64,000 bases of DNA from positions 124,001-188,000 of the forward strand of contig OZ251461.1 in the NCBI GenBank assembly GCA_965242575.1, read 5' to 3'. The notes under the pieces were generated by a model. That model searched no databases and was not told the DNA's origin. It saw nothing but the letters and a program-made list of their open reading frames with translations. The translations under genes were made by a program, and so were the position numbers. The stretch is from JANQOH01 sp965242575. GTDB lineage: Bacteria > Pseudomonadota > Alphaproteobacteria > UBA7887. How positions within the stretch are numbered: the first letter of the stretch is position 1; every line of letters starts with the position of its first letter. Positions 44,101 through 52,737 of this stretch are shown one piece after another.

Positions 44101-45616
44101 CCGCCATCGGCGCGTCGTCGCCCATGGAGCCGACGGGCTCCTTGCCGTCCTCCACCATCGGGCGGAGGACCAGTTCGACCTCCTCCAGCGACCATCCGAA
44201 CAGGACCTGGAGGCGGCGCAGCGAGTCGGGAGACAGCGCCGGCTCCTCGCCGGGGCGGTTCTCGATGATGCTGTCGAGCGGCAGGATCGACCGGACCCAT
44301 TCGCCGTAGGGCCGCCGGGCGGCGACCAGGTCCTTCAGTTCGGCGTCGCGGTGGAGCTTCCCGGCGCGCAGGTCGACGGCGATGGTCTTGCCGGGGCCGA
44401 GCCGCCCCTTCTCGACCGCGTCGGATTCCTTGACCGGCACCATGCCGGCCTCGGAGCCGACGATCAGCAGGCCGTCGCGGGTGACGGTATAGCGCATCGG
44501 CCGGAGGCCGTTGCGGTCCATGCCGCCGAGGATCCAGGCGCCGTCGGTGGCGGCGACCGCCGCCGGCCCGTCCCACGGCTCCATGACGCAATTGGCGTAA
44601 CTGTAGAACGCGCGGTGGGACTGGGGGATCGACTCGCCCTCCTCCCACGATTCCGGGACCATCAGCATCTGCGCCTCGGGCGCGCTGCGCCCGGCCCGGA
44701 CCAGGATCTCGAACACGGCGTCGAGGGCGGCGGAATCCGAACTGCCGTCCTGGACGATCGGCTTGACGTCCTCCATCCGGTCGCCGAACGCCGCCGACTC
44801 CATGCGCGTCTCGTGCGCCTTGGTCCAGTTGACGTTGCCGAGGACGGTGTTGATCTCGCCGTTGTGGGCGAGCGCGCGGAACGGCTGCGCGAGCTTCCAC
44901 GTGGGGAAGGTGTTGGTCGAATAGCGCTGGTGGAAGATCGCGAAGTTGGAGACGAAGCGCGGGTCGCGCAGGTCGGGGTAGAAGTCGTCGATGTGCTCGG
45001 CGAGGAACATCCCCTTGTAGATCACCGACCGGCAGCTCAACGAACAGATGTAGAAATCGGTGATGTGCAGCGCCAGCACCGCCTTCTCGATGCGCCGCCG
45101 GATGACGTAAAGGTCGTGTTCGAACCGGTCGTCGGCGCCGCCGCCGTCATCGGCGATCATGATCTGCTCGATCTCGGGCCGCGTCGCCATCGCCTTCTCG
45201 CCGATGGCCGCCGAGTTCACCGGCACCTGCCGCCAGCCGTAGATCGAATACCCGAAATTGAGGATTTCGGTCTCGACGATCACCCGGCAGGTCTCCTGCG
45301 CGCCCAGGTCGGTGCGCGGCAGGAACACCATGCCGACGGCGAGGCGCCCGCCGCGCGGCGCATGCCCGGTGGCGCCGATGTGGTCCTCGAAGATGTCCTG
45401 CGGGATTTGCACGTGGATCCCGGCGCCGTCGCCGGTCTTGCCGTCGGCGTCCAGCGCGCCGCGGTGCCAGACCGCCTTGAGCGCCGCGATGCCCGCCTCC
45501 ACCACCCGGCGGCGCGGCCGGCCGTCGATGGCGGCGATGAACCCCACGCCGCAGGCGTCGCGCTCGTCGGCGGCGCGGTAGAGGCCCTCCCGCGACAGGC
45601 GGTCGATGCCGGTCAT
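41117..45616 (-). CDS. gltB: Glutamate synthase (NADPH) large subunit
   Basis: 1499 residues, normal for the family. Transfers the amide nitrogen of glutamine to 2-oxoglutarate. The N-terminal glutamine amidotransferase nucleophile is Cys22 in DERDACGVGF, exposed after removal of a short propeptide. The synthase domain includes the FMN region SGHSGGTGASPQSSIRYAG and the 3Fe-4S ligands in CHSNTCPVGVCTQNP, followed by the beta-helix GXGXG domain (NTVLYGATSGKLF). ATG 45616 overlaps the gltD stop (ATGA), so subunits are translated from one mRNA with gltD first. Frame fully intact. Confidence 0.97.
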   Translation of the reverse strand: MTGIDRLSREGLYRAADERDACGVGFIAAIDGRPRRRVVEAGIAALKAVWHRGALDADGKTGDGAGIHVQIPQDIFEDHIGATGHAPRGGRLAVGMVFLPRTDLGAQETCRVIVETEILNFGYSIYGWRQVPVNSAAIGEKAMATRPEIEQIMIADDGGGADDRFEHDLYVIRRRIEKAVLALHITDFYICSLSCRSVIYKGMFLAEHIDDFYPDLRDPRFVSNFAIFHQRYSTNTFPTWKLAQPFRALAHNGEINTVLGNVNWTKAHETRMESAAFGDRMEDVKPIVQDGSSDSAALDAVFEILVRAGRSAPEAQMLMVPESWEEGESIPQSHRAFYSYANCVMEPWDGPAAVAATDGAWILGGMDRNGLRPMRYTVTRDGLLIVGSEAGMVPVKESDAVEKGRLGPGKTIAVDLRAGKLHRDAELKDLVAARRPYGEWVRSILPLDSIIENRPGEEPALSPDSLRRLQVLFGWSLEEVELVLRPMVEDGKEPVGSMGDDAPMAVLSDRYRGLHHFFRQNFSQVTNPPIDSLRERRVMTLKTRLGNLGNILDSSPDQTRLLQLDSPVLTNGEFAAMRLYMGDRAHAIDCTFDPAAGANALSEAIDAIRRAAEDAVRGGCEHLILSDEAAGPGRAPVPMILAAGGAHSHLVRENLRTYASINVRSAECLDVHYFAVLLGVGATTVNAYLAQETIADRHRRGLTPGMTLPEALAAYKEAVDNGILKIMSKMGISVLSSYRGGYNFEALGLSRTLVARFFPGMPSRISGIGLPGIQRMVLERHGRAFAEGAAALPVGGLYRYRQGGEAHAFDGQLIHVLQNAVANDSYATYRRYAEGAAQLPPIGVRDLLDFSRAAEPAPLEEVESITDIRRRLVAPGISLGALSPEAHETLSIAMNRIGAKSDSGEGGEGAERYVPYANGDNACSAIKQVASGRFGVTADYLNNCKEIEIKMAQGAKPGEGGQLPGFKVSADIARLRHSTPGVTLISPPPHHDIYSIEDLAQLIYDLKQINPEARVCVKLVARTGIGAIAAGVAKANADTILISGHSGGTGASPQSSIRYAGMPWEIGLAEVNQVLTLNRLRHRVKLRVDGGLKTGRDVAIAALLGAEEYGIGTAALVAMGCIMVRQCHSNTCPVGVCTQNPKLRDRFTGTPEKVVNLFSFLAEEVREILASLGARALEDVIGRTDLLHQVSRGASHLDDLDLNPLLVQADPGAHGRVSTVAGRNEVPDTLDAQMVEDARALFADGEKMQLAYNIRNTQRAIGARLSSMIARRFGMAKLQPGHITARLRGSAGQSLGAWAVRGLKLEVFGDANDYVGKGLSGGEIVVRPATSSPLASNENTIIGNTVLYGATSGKLFAAGQAGERFCVRNSGAVAVVEGCGANGCEYMTGGEAVILGPVGDNFGAGMTGGMAFVFDSDGSFESRANAQTILWRRLASRHWRDRLRELVAEHARATGSRFARTLLADWEREIRKFWQICPHEMVDRLEHPLEDEAPATRSA

Positions 45617-47052
45617 GGCGGTCCTCCCCCGGCGTCCGGCGCGCCGGCCTCGACGTAGCGGTGGATCGCGGCGGCCGCGTCGCGCCCGTCGCGGATCGCC
45701 CACACCACCAGCGACGCGCCGCGCACGATGTCCCCGGCGGCGAACACGCCGGGGAGTTCGGTCATCGCCGTCTTCGGGTCGGTCTTGAGGGTCCCCCAAC
45801 GGGTCACCTCGAGGCCCGGCTCGCCGAACAGGCGCGGCAGGTCCTCCGGGTCGAAGCCGAGCGCCTTGACCACCAAGTCGGCCTCGACGACGTGTCCCGA
45901 CCCGTCGATCGCCTCCGGGGTCTGGCGGCCGGTCGAATCGGCGACTCCGAGGCGCATCCGCCGCGCCCGCACCCCCGCCACGGCGCCGTCGCCGACGAAC
46001 GCCTCCGGCGCGGTGAGCCAGACGAACTCCACGCCCTCCTCCTCGGCGTGCCGCACCTCGCGCCGCGACCCGGGCATGTTGGCGCGGTCGCGGCGATAGA
46101 GGCATTTGACCGACCGCGCGCCCTGGCGCACCGCCGTGCGCACGCAGTCCATCGCCGTGTCGCCGCCGCCGATGACCACCACCCGCTTGCCGCGCGCGTC
46201 GAGCGCGCCGGAGTCGAACGCCGGGACCGAATCGCCGAGCCCCTTGCGGTTGCTCGCGATCAGGTAGTCGAGCGCCGAGACGATGTTGCCGAGTCCCACG
46301 CCGGGCGCCTTGATGTCGCGCTCGCGGTACACCCCGGTGGCGATCAGCACCGCGTCGTGGCGGTCGCGCAGCTCCCCCAGCGCCGCGTCGCGGCCGATCT
46401 CGCATTCGGTGTGGAAGACGATCCCGCCCTCGGCCAGCAGGTCGCGGCGCCGGGCGACGATGCGCTTCTCGAGTTTGAAGTTGGGAATGCCGTAGATGAG
46501 CAACCCTCCCACCCGGTCGTGGCGGTCGTAAACGTGGACGTCGTAGCCGAGCCGGCGCAGCTGCTCCGCCGCCGCCAGCCCGCCGGGGCCGGCGCCGACG
46601 ATCGCCACGGAGCGCCCGCGCTCGCGCTCCGGCGTCGGCGGGCGCACCCATCCGCGCGCGAAGGCGGTGTCGGTGACGTAGCGCTCCACCGCGCCGATGG
46701 TGACGGTGCCGTGGCCCGCCCGCTCGATGACGCAATTGCCTTCGCACAGGCGGTCCTGGGGGCAGATGCGCCCGCAGACCTCGGGCATGTTGTTGGTCGC
46801 CGACGCGACCTCGTAGGCTTCCTCCAGCCGCCCCTCAGCGGTCAGCATGAGCCAGTCGGGAATGTTGTTGGCGAGCGGGCAATGTACCTGGCAGAACGGG
46901 ACTCCGCACTGCGAGCAGCGCGACGCCTGCTCTGCGGCGCGCCCGGCCGCGAATTCGAGATAGATCTCGTCGAAGCCGCCGCGCCGGCTCGCGTCGTCGC
47001 GCTTGTCCGGCATCCGCCGCTCGAGGTCCACGAATTGCAGCATCCCGCTCAT
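45613..47052 (-). CDS. gltD: Glutamate synthase (NADPH) small subunit
   Basis: 479 residues. Supplies electrons from NADPH to GltB. N-terminal Fe-S cysteines are CSQCGVPFCQVHCP (about 46-59) and CGRICPQDRLCEGNC (about 93-107). The FAD-binding motif is VAIVGAGPGGLAAAEQL and the NADPH-binding motif VVVIGGGDTAMDCVR; GVFAAGDIVRG closes the flavin site. First gene of the operon with gltB. Its upstream 212 bp are shared with the divergent uppP gene. Confidence 0.96.
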   Translation of the reverse strand: MSGMLQFVDLERRMPDKRDDASRRGGFDEIYLEFAAGRAAEQASRCSQCGVPFCQVHCPLANNIPDWLMLTAEGRLEEAYEVASATNNMPEVCGRICPQDRLCEGNCVIERAGHGTVTIGAVERYVTDTAFARGWVRPPTPERERGRSVAIVGAGPGGLAAAEQLRRLGYDVHVYDRHDRVGGLLIYGIPNFKLEKRIVARRRDLLAEGGIVFHTECEIGRDAALGELRDRHDAVLIATGVYRERDIKAPGVGLGNIVSALDYLIASNRKGLGDSVPAFDSGALDARGKRVVVIGGGDTAMDCVRTAVRQGARSVKCLYRRDRANMPGSRREVRHAEEEGVEFVWLTAPEAFVGDGAVAGVRARRMRLGVADSTGRQTPEAIDGSGHVVEADLVVKALGFDPEDLPRLFGEPGLEVTRWGTLKTDPKTAMTELPGVFAAGDIVRGASLVVWAIRDGRDAAAAIHRYVEAGAPDAGGGPP

Positions 47053-47160
47053 TCCGCCGGCCGTCCTCCGCCCGTATCGGTCCGTCGTCGCGGATCGATC
47101 ATAGCGCGGCGCGGCCGGGTTGGCGAGAGGAATCGCCCCAACAAGGACAGCTTTACTGAC

Positions 47161-47231
47161 CTATATGGACGGCCGCGGCGCGCGCCGCCGCGCGGGGCGA
47201 AGGCCGTTGCCGATGTGTTTTCGCCATATAG
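47161..47231. promoter_or_regulatory. Paired inverted sites in the gltD-uppP divergent intergenic region
   Basis: CTATATGG at 47161-47168 and its exact reverse complement CCATATAG at 47224-47231 lie about 55 bp apart in the 212-bp gap between divergent gltD and uppP. The flanking bases are also partly symmetric. Each could be part of a -10 element pointing outwards, or an operator half-site. No -35 box is convincing, so this remains a candidate only. Confidence 0.3.
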
Positions 47232-47264
47232 TTCCGTTTCGGGACTAAATTGCGAGGCTTCGCC

Positions 47265-48062
47265 ATGACGTTGGCCCATCTGGTCGTCGTCGCCCTGGTC
47301 CAGGGGATCACCGAGTTCCTGCCGGTGAGTTCGTCGGGGCACCTCGCGCTCGTCCCCTACCTGACGGACTGGCCCGACCAGGGGCTCGCCGTCGACGTGG
47401 CCGCCCACGCCGGGAGCCTGGCCGCGGTGCTGGTCTATTTCCGCCGCGACGCCGCCGAGCTGGCGGGCGCCGGCGCCGCGGTCCTCGCGGGCCGGCCGCA
47501 CCGCGGGCGGCGCCTGTTCGGGCTGCTCTGCGCCGCCAGCGTCCCCGCCCTCGCCGCCGGCGCCGCGGTGAGCGCGCTGGCCGGCGATTCGCTGCGCGGA
47601 CTCGCGGTGGTCGCGTGGACGATGACCCTGGGCGCGCCGCTGCTCTATGCGGCCGACCGCTTCGGCGCGCGGCGCCGCCGCCTCGACGGCATGGGCTGGC
47701 GCGACGCGGTCCTCATCGGCCTGGCGCAGGCGCTGGCGCTGGTTCCGGGGACGAGCCGCGCCGGGGCCGCCGTGACCGCCGCCCGGGCGCTCGGCTACGG
47801 CCGCGTCGAGGCGGCGCGGTTCTCGATGCTGCTGTCGATCCCGGTCATCCTCGGCGCCGCCGCCTTGCAGGGGGTGGAGCTGGCGGCGGCGGGGGACGCC
47901 GGCCGCTGGTCCGACGCGCTGTTCGCCGCCGTCCTGTCGGGCCTTGCGGCCTTCGCCGCGATCGGCCTGCTGATGCGCTGGCTGGCGCGGGCGAGTTTCG
48001 CGCCGCTGGCGGCCTACCGCCTCGCCCTGGGGTGCGTTCTGCTGGCGATGGTTTACGGGTAG
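47265..48062 (+). CDS. uppP: Undecaprenyl-diphosphatase
   Basis: 265-residue integral membrane enzyme that recycles the undecaprenyl pyrophosphate carrier for peptidoglycan synthesis; extra copies give bacitracin resistance. The two catalytic regions are present: GITEFLPVSSSGHL at the N-terminus and VPGTSRAGAAVTAA at about 162-175, with ADRFGARRRRLDGMG in the connecting loop. About seven hydrophobic segments. ATG 47265 is preceded by GAGG; the TTG at 47250 is less likely. Slightly short for the family but complete. Confidence 0.95.
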   Translation: MTLAHLVVVALVQGITEFLPVSSSGHLALVPYLTDWPDQGLAVDVAAHAGSLAAVLVYFRRDAAELAGAGAAVLAGRPHRGRRLFGLLCAASVPALAAGAAVSALAGDSLRGLAVVAWTMTLGAPLLYAADRFGARRRRLDGMGWRDAVLIGLAQALALVPGTSRAGAAVTAARALGYGRVEAARFSMLLSIPVILGAAALQGVELAAAGDAGRWSDALFAAVLSGLAAFAAIGLLMRWLARASFAPLAAYRLALGCVLLAMVYG

Positions 48063-48126
48063 GCGCGCGGCGGGGAAACGGCGTATGCTGGCGCCCGGCC
48101 GCGCGGCGCGGCCGGGAGGAAGGCCC

Positions 48127-49218
48127 ATGCGCTACGTAATCGTGCTAATCGCCGGTCTGGCGATAGGCGGGCTGGCCGTGCATTTCCTGGGACAGGACCG
48201 CGCGGGCGCGCCGGAGGCGGCGGGCGGCGCCGCGCCGGAGGCGGCCGAAGGCGGCAAGGTCCGCTGGAAACTGGCGAGCGCCTACACCAGCGCGACTCCC
48301 ATCCTCGGCGAGCTGATCGCGCGCTACATCGACAACCTCGACGCCATGTCGGGCGGCGAGATCGAGATCCAGTATTTCGAGCCGGGCGCGCTGGTGCCGG
48401 CGCTGGAGATCTTCGACGCGGTGGCGCAGGGGTCGGTGGACGCGGGCTACTCCACGCCCGGCTTCTGGGCCGGCAAGGACGCGGCGCTGCAACTGTTCGC
48501 CTCGGTGCCCTTCGGCCCCGCCGCGCCCGAATACATGGCGTGGTTCTACCACGGCGGCGGGAGCGAAATGCTCGATGAGATCTACGCCCGGCACAACCTG
48601 AAGGGCCTGTTGTGCATGATCTTCCCGCCCGAGGCGTCGGGCTGGTTCCGCACCGAGATCACGAGTCCCGACGACCTCAAGGGCCTCAAGATGCGGTTCT
48701 TCGCCCTCGGCGCGCGGGTGATGGAGAAACTGGGCGTGTCGACCCAGCTGCTGGCGGGCGGCGACATCTACCCGGCGCTGGAGCTGGGGACCATCGACGC
48801 GACCGAATACGCCAGCCCGGCGATCGACCGCAGCCAGGGCTTCCACGAGATCGCCGGCCACTACTACTTCCCCGGCTGGCACCAGCAATCCACCTGGGCC
48901 GAAGTCCTGGTCAATCTCGACAATTGGAGCGCGCTTTCGCCCCGCCACCGGCGCATGTTCGAGGTGGCGTGCGGCGACATGGTGCGCGAGGCGGTGTCGT
49001 TCGGCGAGGCGGCGCAGATGCCGGCGCTCGAATTCCTGCAGGAGCAGGGTGTCCAGCTGCACCGCTGGTCGCCGGAAATGCTGGCGGCGTTCTCCGCCGC
49101 GTGGGACGAGGTGGCGGCGGAGGAGGCGGCGGCCGACGAAAACTTCGCCCGCGCATGGGAGTCGCTCCAGGCGTTCCGCGCCCGCTACGCCGTGTGGCGC
49201 GATCTCGGCTACCTGTAG
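48127..49218 (+). CDS. dctP: TRAP transporter substrate-binding protein (DctP family)
   Basis: 363 residues. N-terminal membrane or signal segment YVIVLIAGLAIGGLAVHFLG, then a linker rich in Ala/Glu and the two-lobed DctP fold: WKLASAYTSATPILGEL, GWFRTEITSPDDLKGLKMRF with the conserved carboxylate-binding arginine region, and LELGTIDATEYASPAID. Resembles the TRAP branch that binds 2-oxo and hydroxy acids (TakP-like). No dctQ or dctM membrane gene is adjacent, so it is either an orphan receptor or serves a distant transporter. It lies 30 bp upstream of mmsA, possibly in one unit, which would suit an acid that feeds propionyl or acetyl-CoA. Confidence 0.9.
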   Translation: MRYVIVLIAGLAIGGLAVHFLGQDRAGAPEAAGGAAPEAAEGGKVRWKLASAYTSATPILGELIARYIDNLDAMSGGEIEIQYFEPGALVPALEIFDAVAQGSVDAGYSTPGFWAGKDAALQLFASVPFGPAAPEYMAWFYHGGGSEMLDEIYARHNLKGLLCMIFPPEASGWFRTEITSPDDLKGLKMRFFALGARVMEKLGVSTQLLAGGDIYPALELGTIDATEYASPAIDRSQGFHEIAGHYYFPGWHQQSTWAEVLVNLDNWSALSPRHRRMFEVACGDMVREAVSFGEAAQMPALEFLQEQGVQLHRWSPEMLAAFSAAWDEVAAEEAAADENFARAWESLQAFRARYAVWRDLGYL

Positions 49219-49248
49219 GCCGTCCACGAGGAAAGGAAGAACGCGGCG

Positions 49249-50745
49249 ATGCCGGCGACACTGCACCACTACATCGGCGGCGAACGCGCCGCGGGCGCGA
49301 ACGGGCGCATGGGCGAAGTTTTCAACCCGGCGACCGGGGAGGTCGCGGCGCGCGTCCCCTTCGCCTCCGGGGCGGAGGTCCGCCGCGCGGTCGAGGCGGC
49401 GCTGGAGGCGTTCCCCGCCTGGGCGGCGGCGACGCCGATAACCCGCGCGCGCGCCATGTTCCGCCTCAAGGGGCTGATCGAGGCCAACATGGACGAGCTC
49501 GCGGAGCTGGTGTCGCGCGAGCACGGCAAGACGATCCCCGACGCCAAGGGGTCGATAACCCGCGGCCTCGAAGTGGTGGAGTTCGCCTGCGGCATTCCGC
49601 ACCTGCTCAAGGGCGAGTTCACCGAGGCGGTGGGCACGGGGGTGGACAGCTGGTCGATGCGCCAGCCGCTCGGCGTCTGCGCCGGGATCACGCCGTTCAA
49701 CTTCCCGGCGATGATCCCGCTGTGGATGGCGCCGCTGGCGGTGGCCTGCGGCAACACGTTCGTCCTCAAGCCATCGGAGAAGGACCCGAGCTGCCCGCTG
49801 CGGCTGGCGGAACTGTTCGCCGAGGCGGGCGTTCCCGCCGGGGTGTTCAACGTCGTCAACGGCGACCGCGAGGCGGTGGAGGCGCTGCTCGCCGACCCCG
49901 ACGTGGCGGCGGTGAGTTTCGTCGGCTCGACGCCGGTCGCCGAACGCGTCTATGCGACCGCCTCGGCGCACGGCAAGCGCGCGCAGGCGCTGGGCGGGGC
50001 CAAGAACCACATGGCGGTCCTGCCCGACGCCGACCTCGACCAGGCGGCCGACGCGCTGATGGGCGCGGCCTACGGCTCCGCCGGGGAGCGCTGCATGGCG
50101 GTCTCGGTGGCGGTCGCGGTGGGCGGCTCCGCCGAACCCCTGATCGAACGGCTGAAGCCGCGCGTCGAGGCGCTGCGCATCGGCCCGTGGACCGACCCCG
50201 ACGCCGATATGGGCCCCATCGTCACCGCCGAGGCGCGCGCGCGCATAAGGGGGCTGGTGGATTCCGGCGTCGCCCAGGGCGCCGACCTGGTCGTCGACGG
50301 GCGCGACTACGTGTTGCAGGGCTACGAGGACGGCTACTTCATGGGCGGCTGCCTGTTCGACCGCGTGACCGCCGACATGGACATCTACAAGGAGGAGATT
50401 TTCGGCCCGGTCCTATCGGTCGTGCGCGCGGCGGATTACGAGGAGGCGCTGGCCCTGGTGCGCGCCAACCCCTACGGCAACGGCGCGGCGATCTTCACCC
50501 GCGACGGCGACGCCGCGCGCGACTTCGCCGCCCGCGCCAACATCGGCATGATCGGCGTGAACGTGCCGATCCCGGTGCCGGTGGCGTATCACAGTTTCGG
50601 CGGCTGGAAGCGCTCGCGGTTCGGCGCCGCCAACGCGCACGGCATGGACGGCGTGCGGTTCTACACGCAGATCAAGACGGTGACGGCGCGCTGGCCGTCG
50701 GGAATCCGCCGCGGCGCCGAATACACGATCCCCACCCCGGGCTGA
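49249..50745 (+). CDS. mmsA: CoA-acylating methylmalonate-semialdehyde dehydrogenase
   Basis: 498 residues. Converts methylmalonate semialdehyde or malonate semialdehyde to propionyl-CoA or acetyl-CoA with NAD+, in valine, thymine or inositol breakdown. The oxyanion-hole region PFNFPAMIPLWM, NAD-binding FVGSTPVAERVY and catalytic Cys282 in GERCMAVSV identify this CoA-dependent branch of the aldehyde dehydrogenases; the usual general-base glutamate is replaced in QALGGAKNHM, as expected for it. Follows dctP by 30 bp. The frame is intact, with a GAGGAAAGG site upstream. Confidence 0.95.
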   Translation: MPATLHHYIGGERAAGANGRMGEVFNPATGEVAARVPFASGAEVRRAVEAALEAFPAWAAATPITRARAMFRLKGLIEANMDELAELVSREHGKTIPDAKGSITRGLEVVEFACGIPHLLKGEFTEAVGTGVDSWSMRQPLGVCAGITPFNFPAMIPLWMAPLAVACGNTFVLKPSEKDPSCPLRLAELFAEAGVPAGVFNVVNGDREAVEALLADPDVAAVSFVGSTPVAERVYATASAHGKRAQALGGAKNHMAVLPDADLDQAADALMGAAYGSAGERCMAVSVAVAVGGSAEPLIERLKPRVEALRIGPWTDPDADMGPIVTAEARARIRGLVDSGVAQGADLVVDGRDYVLQGYEDGYFMGGCLFDRVTADMDIYKEEIFGPVLSVVRAADYEEALALVRANPYGNGAAIFTRDGDAARDFAARANIGMIGVNVPIPVPVAYHSFGGWKRSRFGAANAHGMDGVRFYTQIKTVTARWPSGIRRGAEYTIPTPG

Positions 50746-50764
50746 CCCGGCCCCGCCCGGCGCG

Positions 50765-51943
50765 GTGAGGGACGGCCCCCTCGCCGGCTACCGGGCGCTC
50801 CGCGCCGACGGGACCCTCGAGGCGGACCCGGCGCAGGAGCGCGCGGCGGCGGCGCTGGACGCGCTCCACGGGCGCCTGCGCGCGGCGGCGGCGCGCCCGT
50901 CCGTCTGGCGGCGGCGGCTGGGCCTCGCGCCGCCCCGGCCGCCGGCGCCGCGCAGCGTCTATCTCCACGGCGGCGTCGGGCGCGGCAAGACCATGTTGAT
51001 GGACCTGTTCCACGCCGCCGCGGCCCAGCCGGGGGACGGACCGGGGGGCGGGCCGGCGGCGCGGCGGGCGCATTTCCACGCTTTCATGACCGGCGTCCAC
51101 GCCCGCCTGCACGCATGGCGCAAGCGCGCGCGCGGCGGCGCGGACCCGGTCCCGCCGCTGGCGGCGGCGCTGGCCGGCGAGGCGCGCCTGCTCTGCTTCG
51201 ACGAGTTCGAGGTGCGCGACATCGCCGACGCGATGATCCTGGCGCGCCTGTTCGCGGCGCTGCTGGACGCCGGCGTCGTCGTCGTCGCGACCTCGAACCG
51301 GCCGCCGCGCGACCTCTACCTGAACGGCTTGCAACGCGAATCGTTCCTGCCGTTCATCGCGCTGGTCGAGGAGCGTTTCGACGTGCTCCGCCTGGACGGC
51401 CCGACCGACTACCGGCTGCGCGGGCTGGCGCGCTCGCCGGTGTGGTTCTCGCCGCTGGGGCGGGCGGCGGACGCGGCGCTCGACGCGGCGTTCGCCCGGC
51501 TCACCGGCGGCGCGGCGGCGGTTCCCGAAACGCTGCGCGCGAACGGGCGCGCGTTGCGCGTCCCGGCGGCGTGCGGCGGAATCGCGCGCTTCGGCTTCGA
51601 CGAGCTGTGCGCCAGGCCGCTGGGCGCGGCGGACTACCTCGCCATCGCGGCGCGCTTCCACACGGTGGTTCTGGCCGGCGCGCCCCGTTTGGCGCCGGAG
51701 AAGCGCAACGAGGCGCGCCGCTTCGCGACGCTGGTCGACATCCTCTACGACCACGACGCGAAGCTCGTCGCCAGCGCCGACGCCGAGCCGGACATGCTCT
51801 ACCCGGCGGGGACGGGCGCGTTCGAGTTCCGGCGCGCGGCGTCGCGGCTGATGGAGATGCGCACGGCGGCCTATCTCGCGCGCCCGCACCGCCCGGAGGC
51901 GGCGGCGGCGGGCGGGTCACGCGCGCCGCTCCAGGCCGGATAA
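50765..51943 (+). CDS. zapE: Cell division protein ZapE (AFG1-like ATPase)
   Basis: 392 residues from GTG 50765. AFG1/ZapE-type AAA+ ATPase that modulates the Z-ring during division. Walker A is GGVGRGKTMLMDLFH (about 76-90), the adjoining FHAFMTGVH is characteristic, Walker B is LLCFDEFEVRDIADAM, and TSNRPPRDLY follows as the sensor region. C-terminal FGFDELCARPLGAADY and RNEARRFATLVDILYD complete the signature. The last 27 bp overlap the convergent gph gene. Confidence 0.94.
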   Translation: MRDGPLAGYRALRADGTLEADPAQERAAAALDALHGRLRAAAARPSVWRRRLGLAPPRPPAPRSVYLHGGVGRGKTMLMDLFHAAAAQPGDGPGGGPAARRAHFHAFMTGVHARLHAWRKRARGGADPVPPLAAALAGEARLLCFDEFEVRDIADAMILARLFAALLDAGVVVVATSNRPPRDLYLNGLQRESFLPFIALVEERFDVLRLDGPTDYRLRGLARSPVWFSPLGRAADAALDAAFARLTGGAAAVPETLRANGRALRVPAACGGIARFGFDELCARPLGAADYLAIAARFHTVVLAGAPRLAPEKRNEARRFATLVDILYDHDAKLVASADAEPDMLYPAGTGAFEFRRAASRLMEMRTAAYLARPHRPEAAAAGGSRAPLQAG

Positions 51944-52591
51944 CGCCGGGATCAATTCGTCGAACGCGTCGATGCAGGCGTCGGCGCCGAGTTCCCGCGC
52001 CGGGATTCGCGTATAGCCGAAGGTCACGACGACCGCGGGAACCCCGGCGGCGCGCGCGGCGTCCACATCGGTGACGCTGTCGCCGACCATCGCCGCGCGC
52101 GCGGGGTCGCCGCCGGCGCGGCGGACCGTCTCCGCGAGGTGCCGCGGGTCGGGCTTGCGCACCGGCAGGCTGTCGCCGCCGAGCACGGCGCGGAAGAAAC
52201 GCGCCAGATCGAGCGCCTCGAGCAGGGTCCGGCTCAGGCCCTCGGGCTTGTTGGTGCATATGGCGAGGCGGCGCCCGCCGGCGGCCAGCGCCTCCAGCGC
52301 ATCGACCGCGCCGGGCCACGGGCGCGTCGAATCGGCGAGGCCGTCGGCGTAGAAGTCCAGGAAGCGCAGCCGCAGGCGCTCGGGCGGCGGGTCCGCGATG
52401 GGGCGCCCCGCCGCCGCGAAGCCGCGCGCGATCATCCGCGCGGCGCCTTCTCCCACCATGCTCCGCACCGAGGCCGGCTCCACTTCGGGCAGCCCTTCCT
52501 CCGTGAGGACGCGGTTGAGGGCGCGGGCAAGGTCCGGCGCGCTGTCGACGAGGGTTCCGTCGAGGTCGAAGACGATGGTGTCGAAGCGCAC
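51917..52591 (-). CDS. gph: Phosphoglycolate phosphatase (HAD family)
   Basis: 224 residues from GTG 52591 (AAGGG upstream). HAD motif I FDLDGTLVDSAPDL holds the nucleophile and acid/base aspartates, motif II ICTNKP, motif III lysine VRKPDPRHL, and motif IV GDSVTDVDAARAAGV. The cap domain and length fit Gph, which removes phosphate from 2-phosphoglycolate produced by DNA repair or photorespiration-like chemistry; other phosphoesters are possible within this family. The 3' end overlaps that of zapE on the other strand. Confidence 0.9.
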   Translation of the reverse strand: MRFDTIVFDLDGTLVDSAPDLARALNRVLTEEGLPEVEPASVRSMVGEGAARMIARGFAAAGRPIADPPPERLRLRFLDFYADGLADSTRPWPGAVDALEALAAGGRRLAICTNKPEGLSRTLLEALDLARFFRAVLGGDSLPVRKPDPRHLAETVRRAGGDPARAAMVGDSVTDVDAARAAGVPAVVVTFGYTRIPARELGADACIDAFDELIPALSGLERRA

Positions 52592-52737
52592 GGCGGAGCC
52601 CTTTCGAGCGGGCGGGCGGCGGCGTAACGGACGGGGAGGGCCGCGCCGCCGAATTCGCGCGGCGCTTCTCCCCGCGCCGCCGGGAAGGGCGCGGGCCCGG
52701 CGCGCCGCGGCGGGGGAGAGCGGGCGCCGGGAGCGGG

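Noticed and set aside
40643..45658. A 1671-codon open frame antisense to gltB
   Set aside because: Its composition is a low-complexity Arg/Ala/His shadow of the GC-rich gltB coding strand, while gltB itself shows all catalytic and iron-sulphur motifs.
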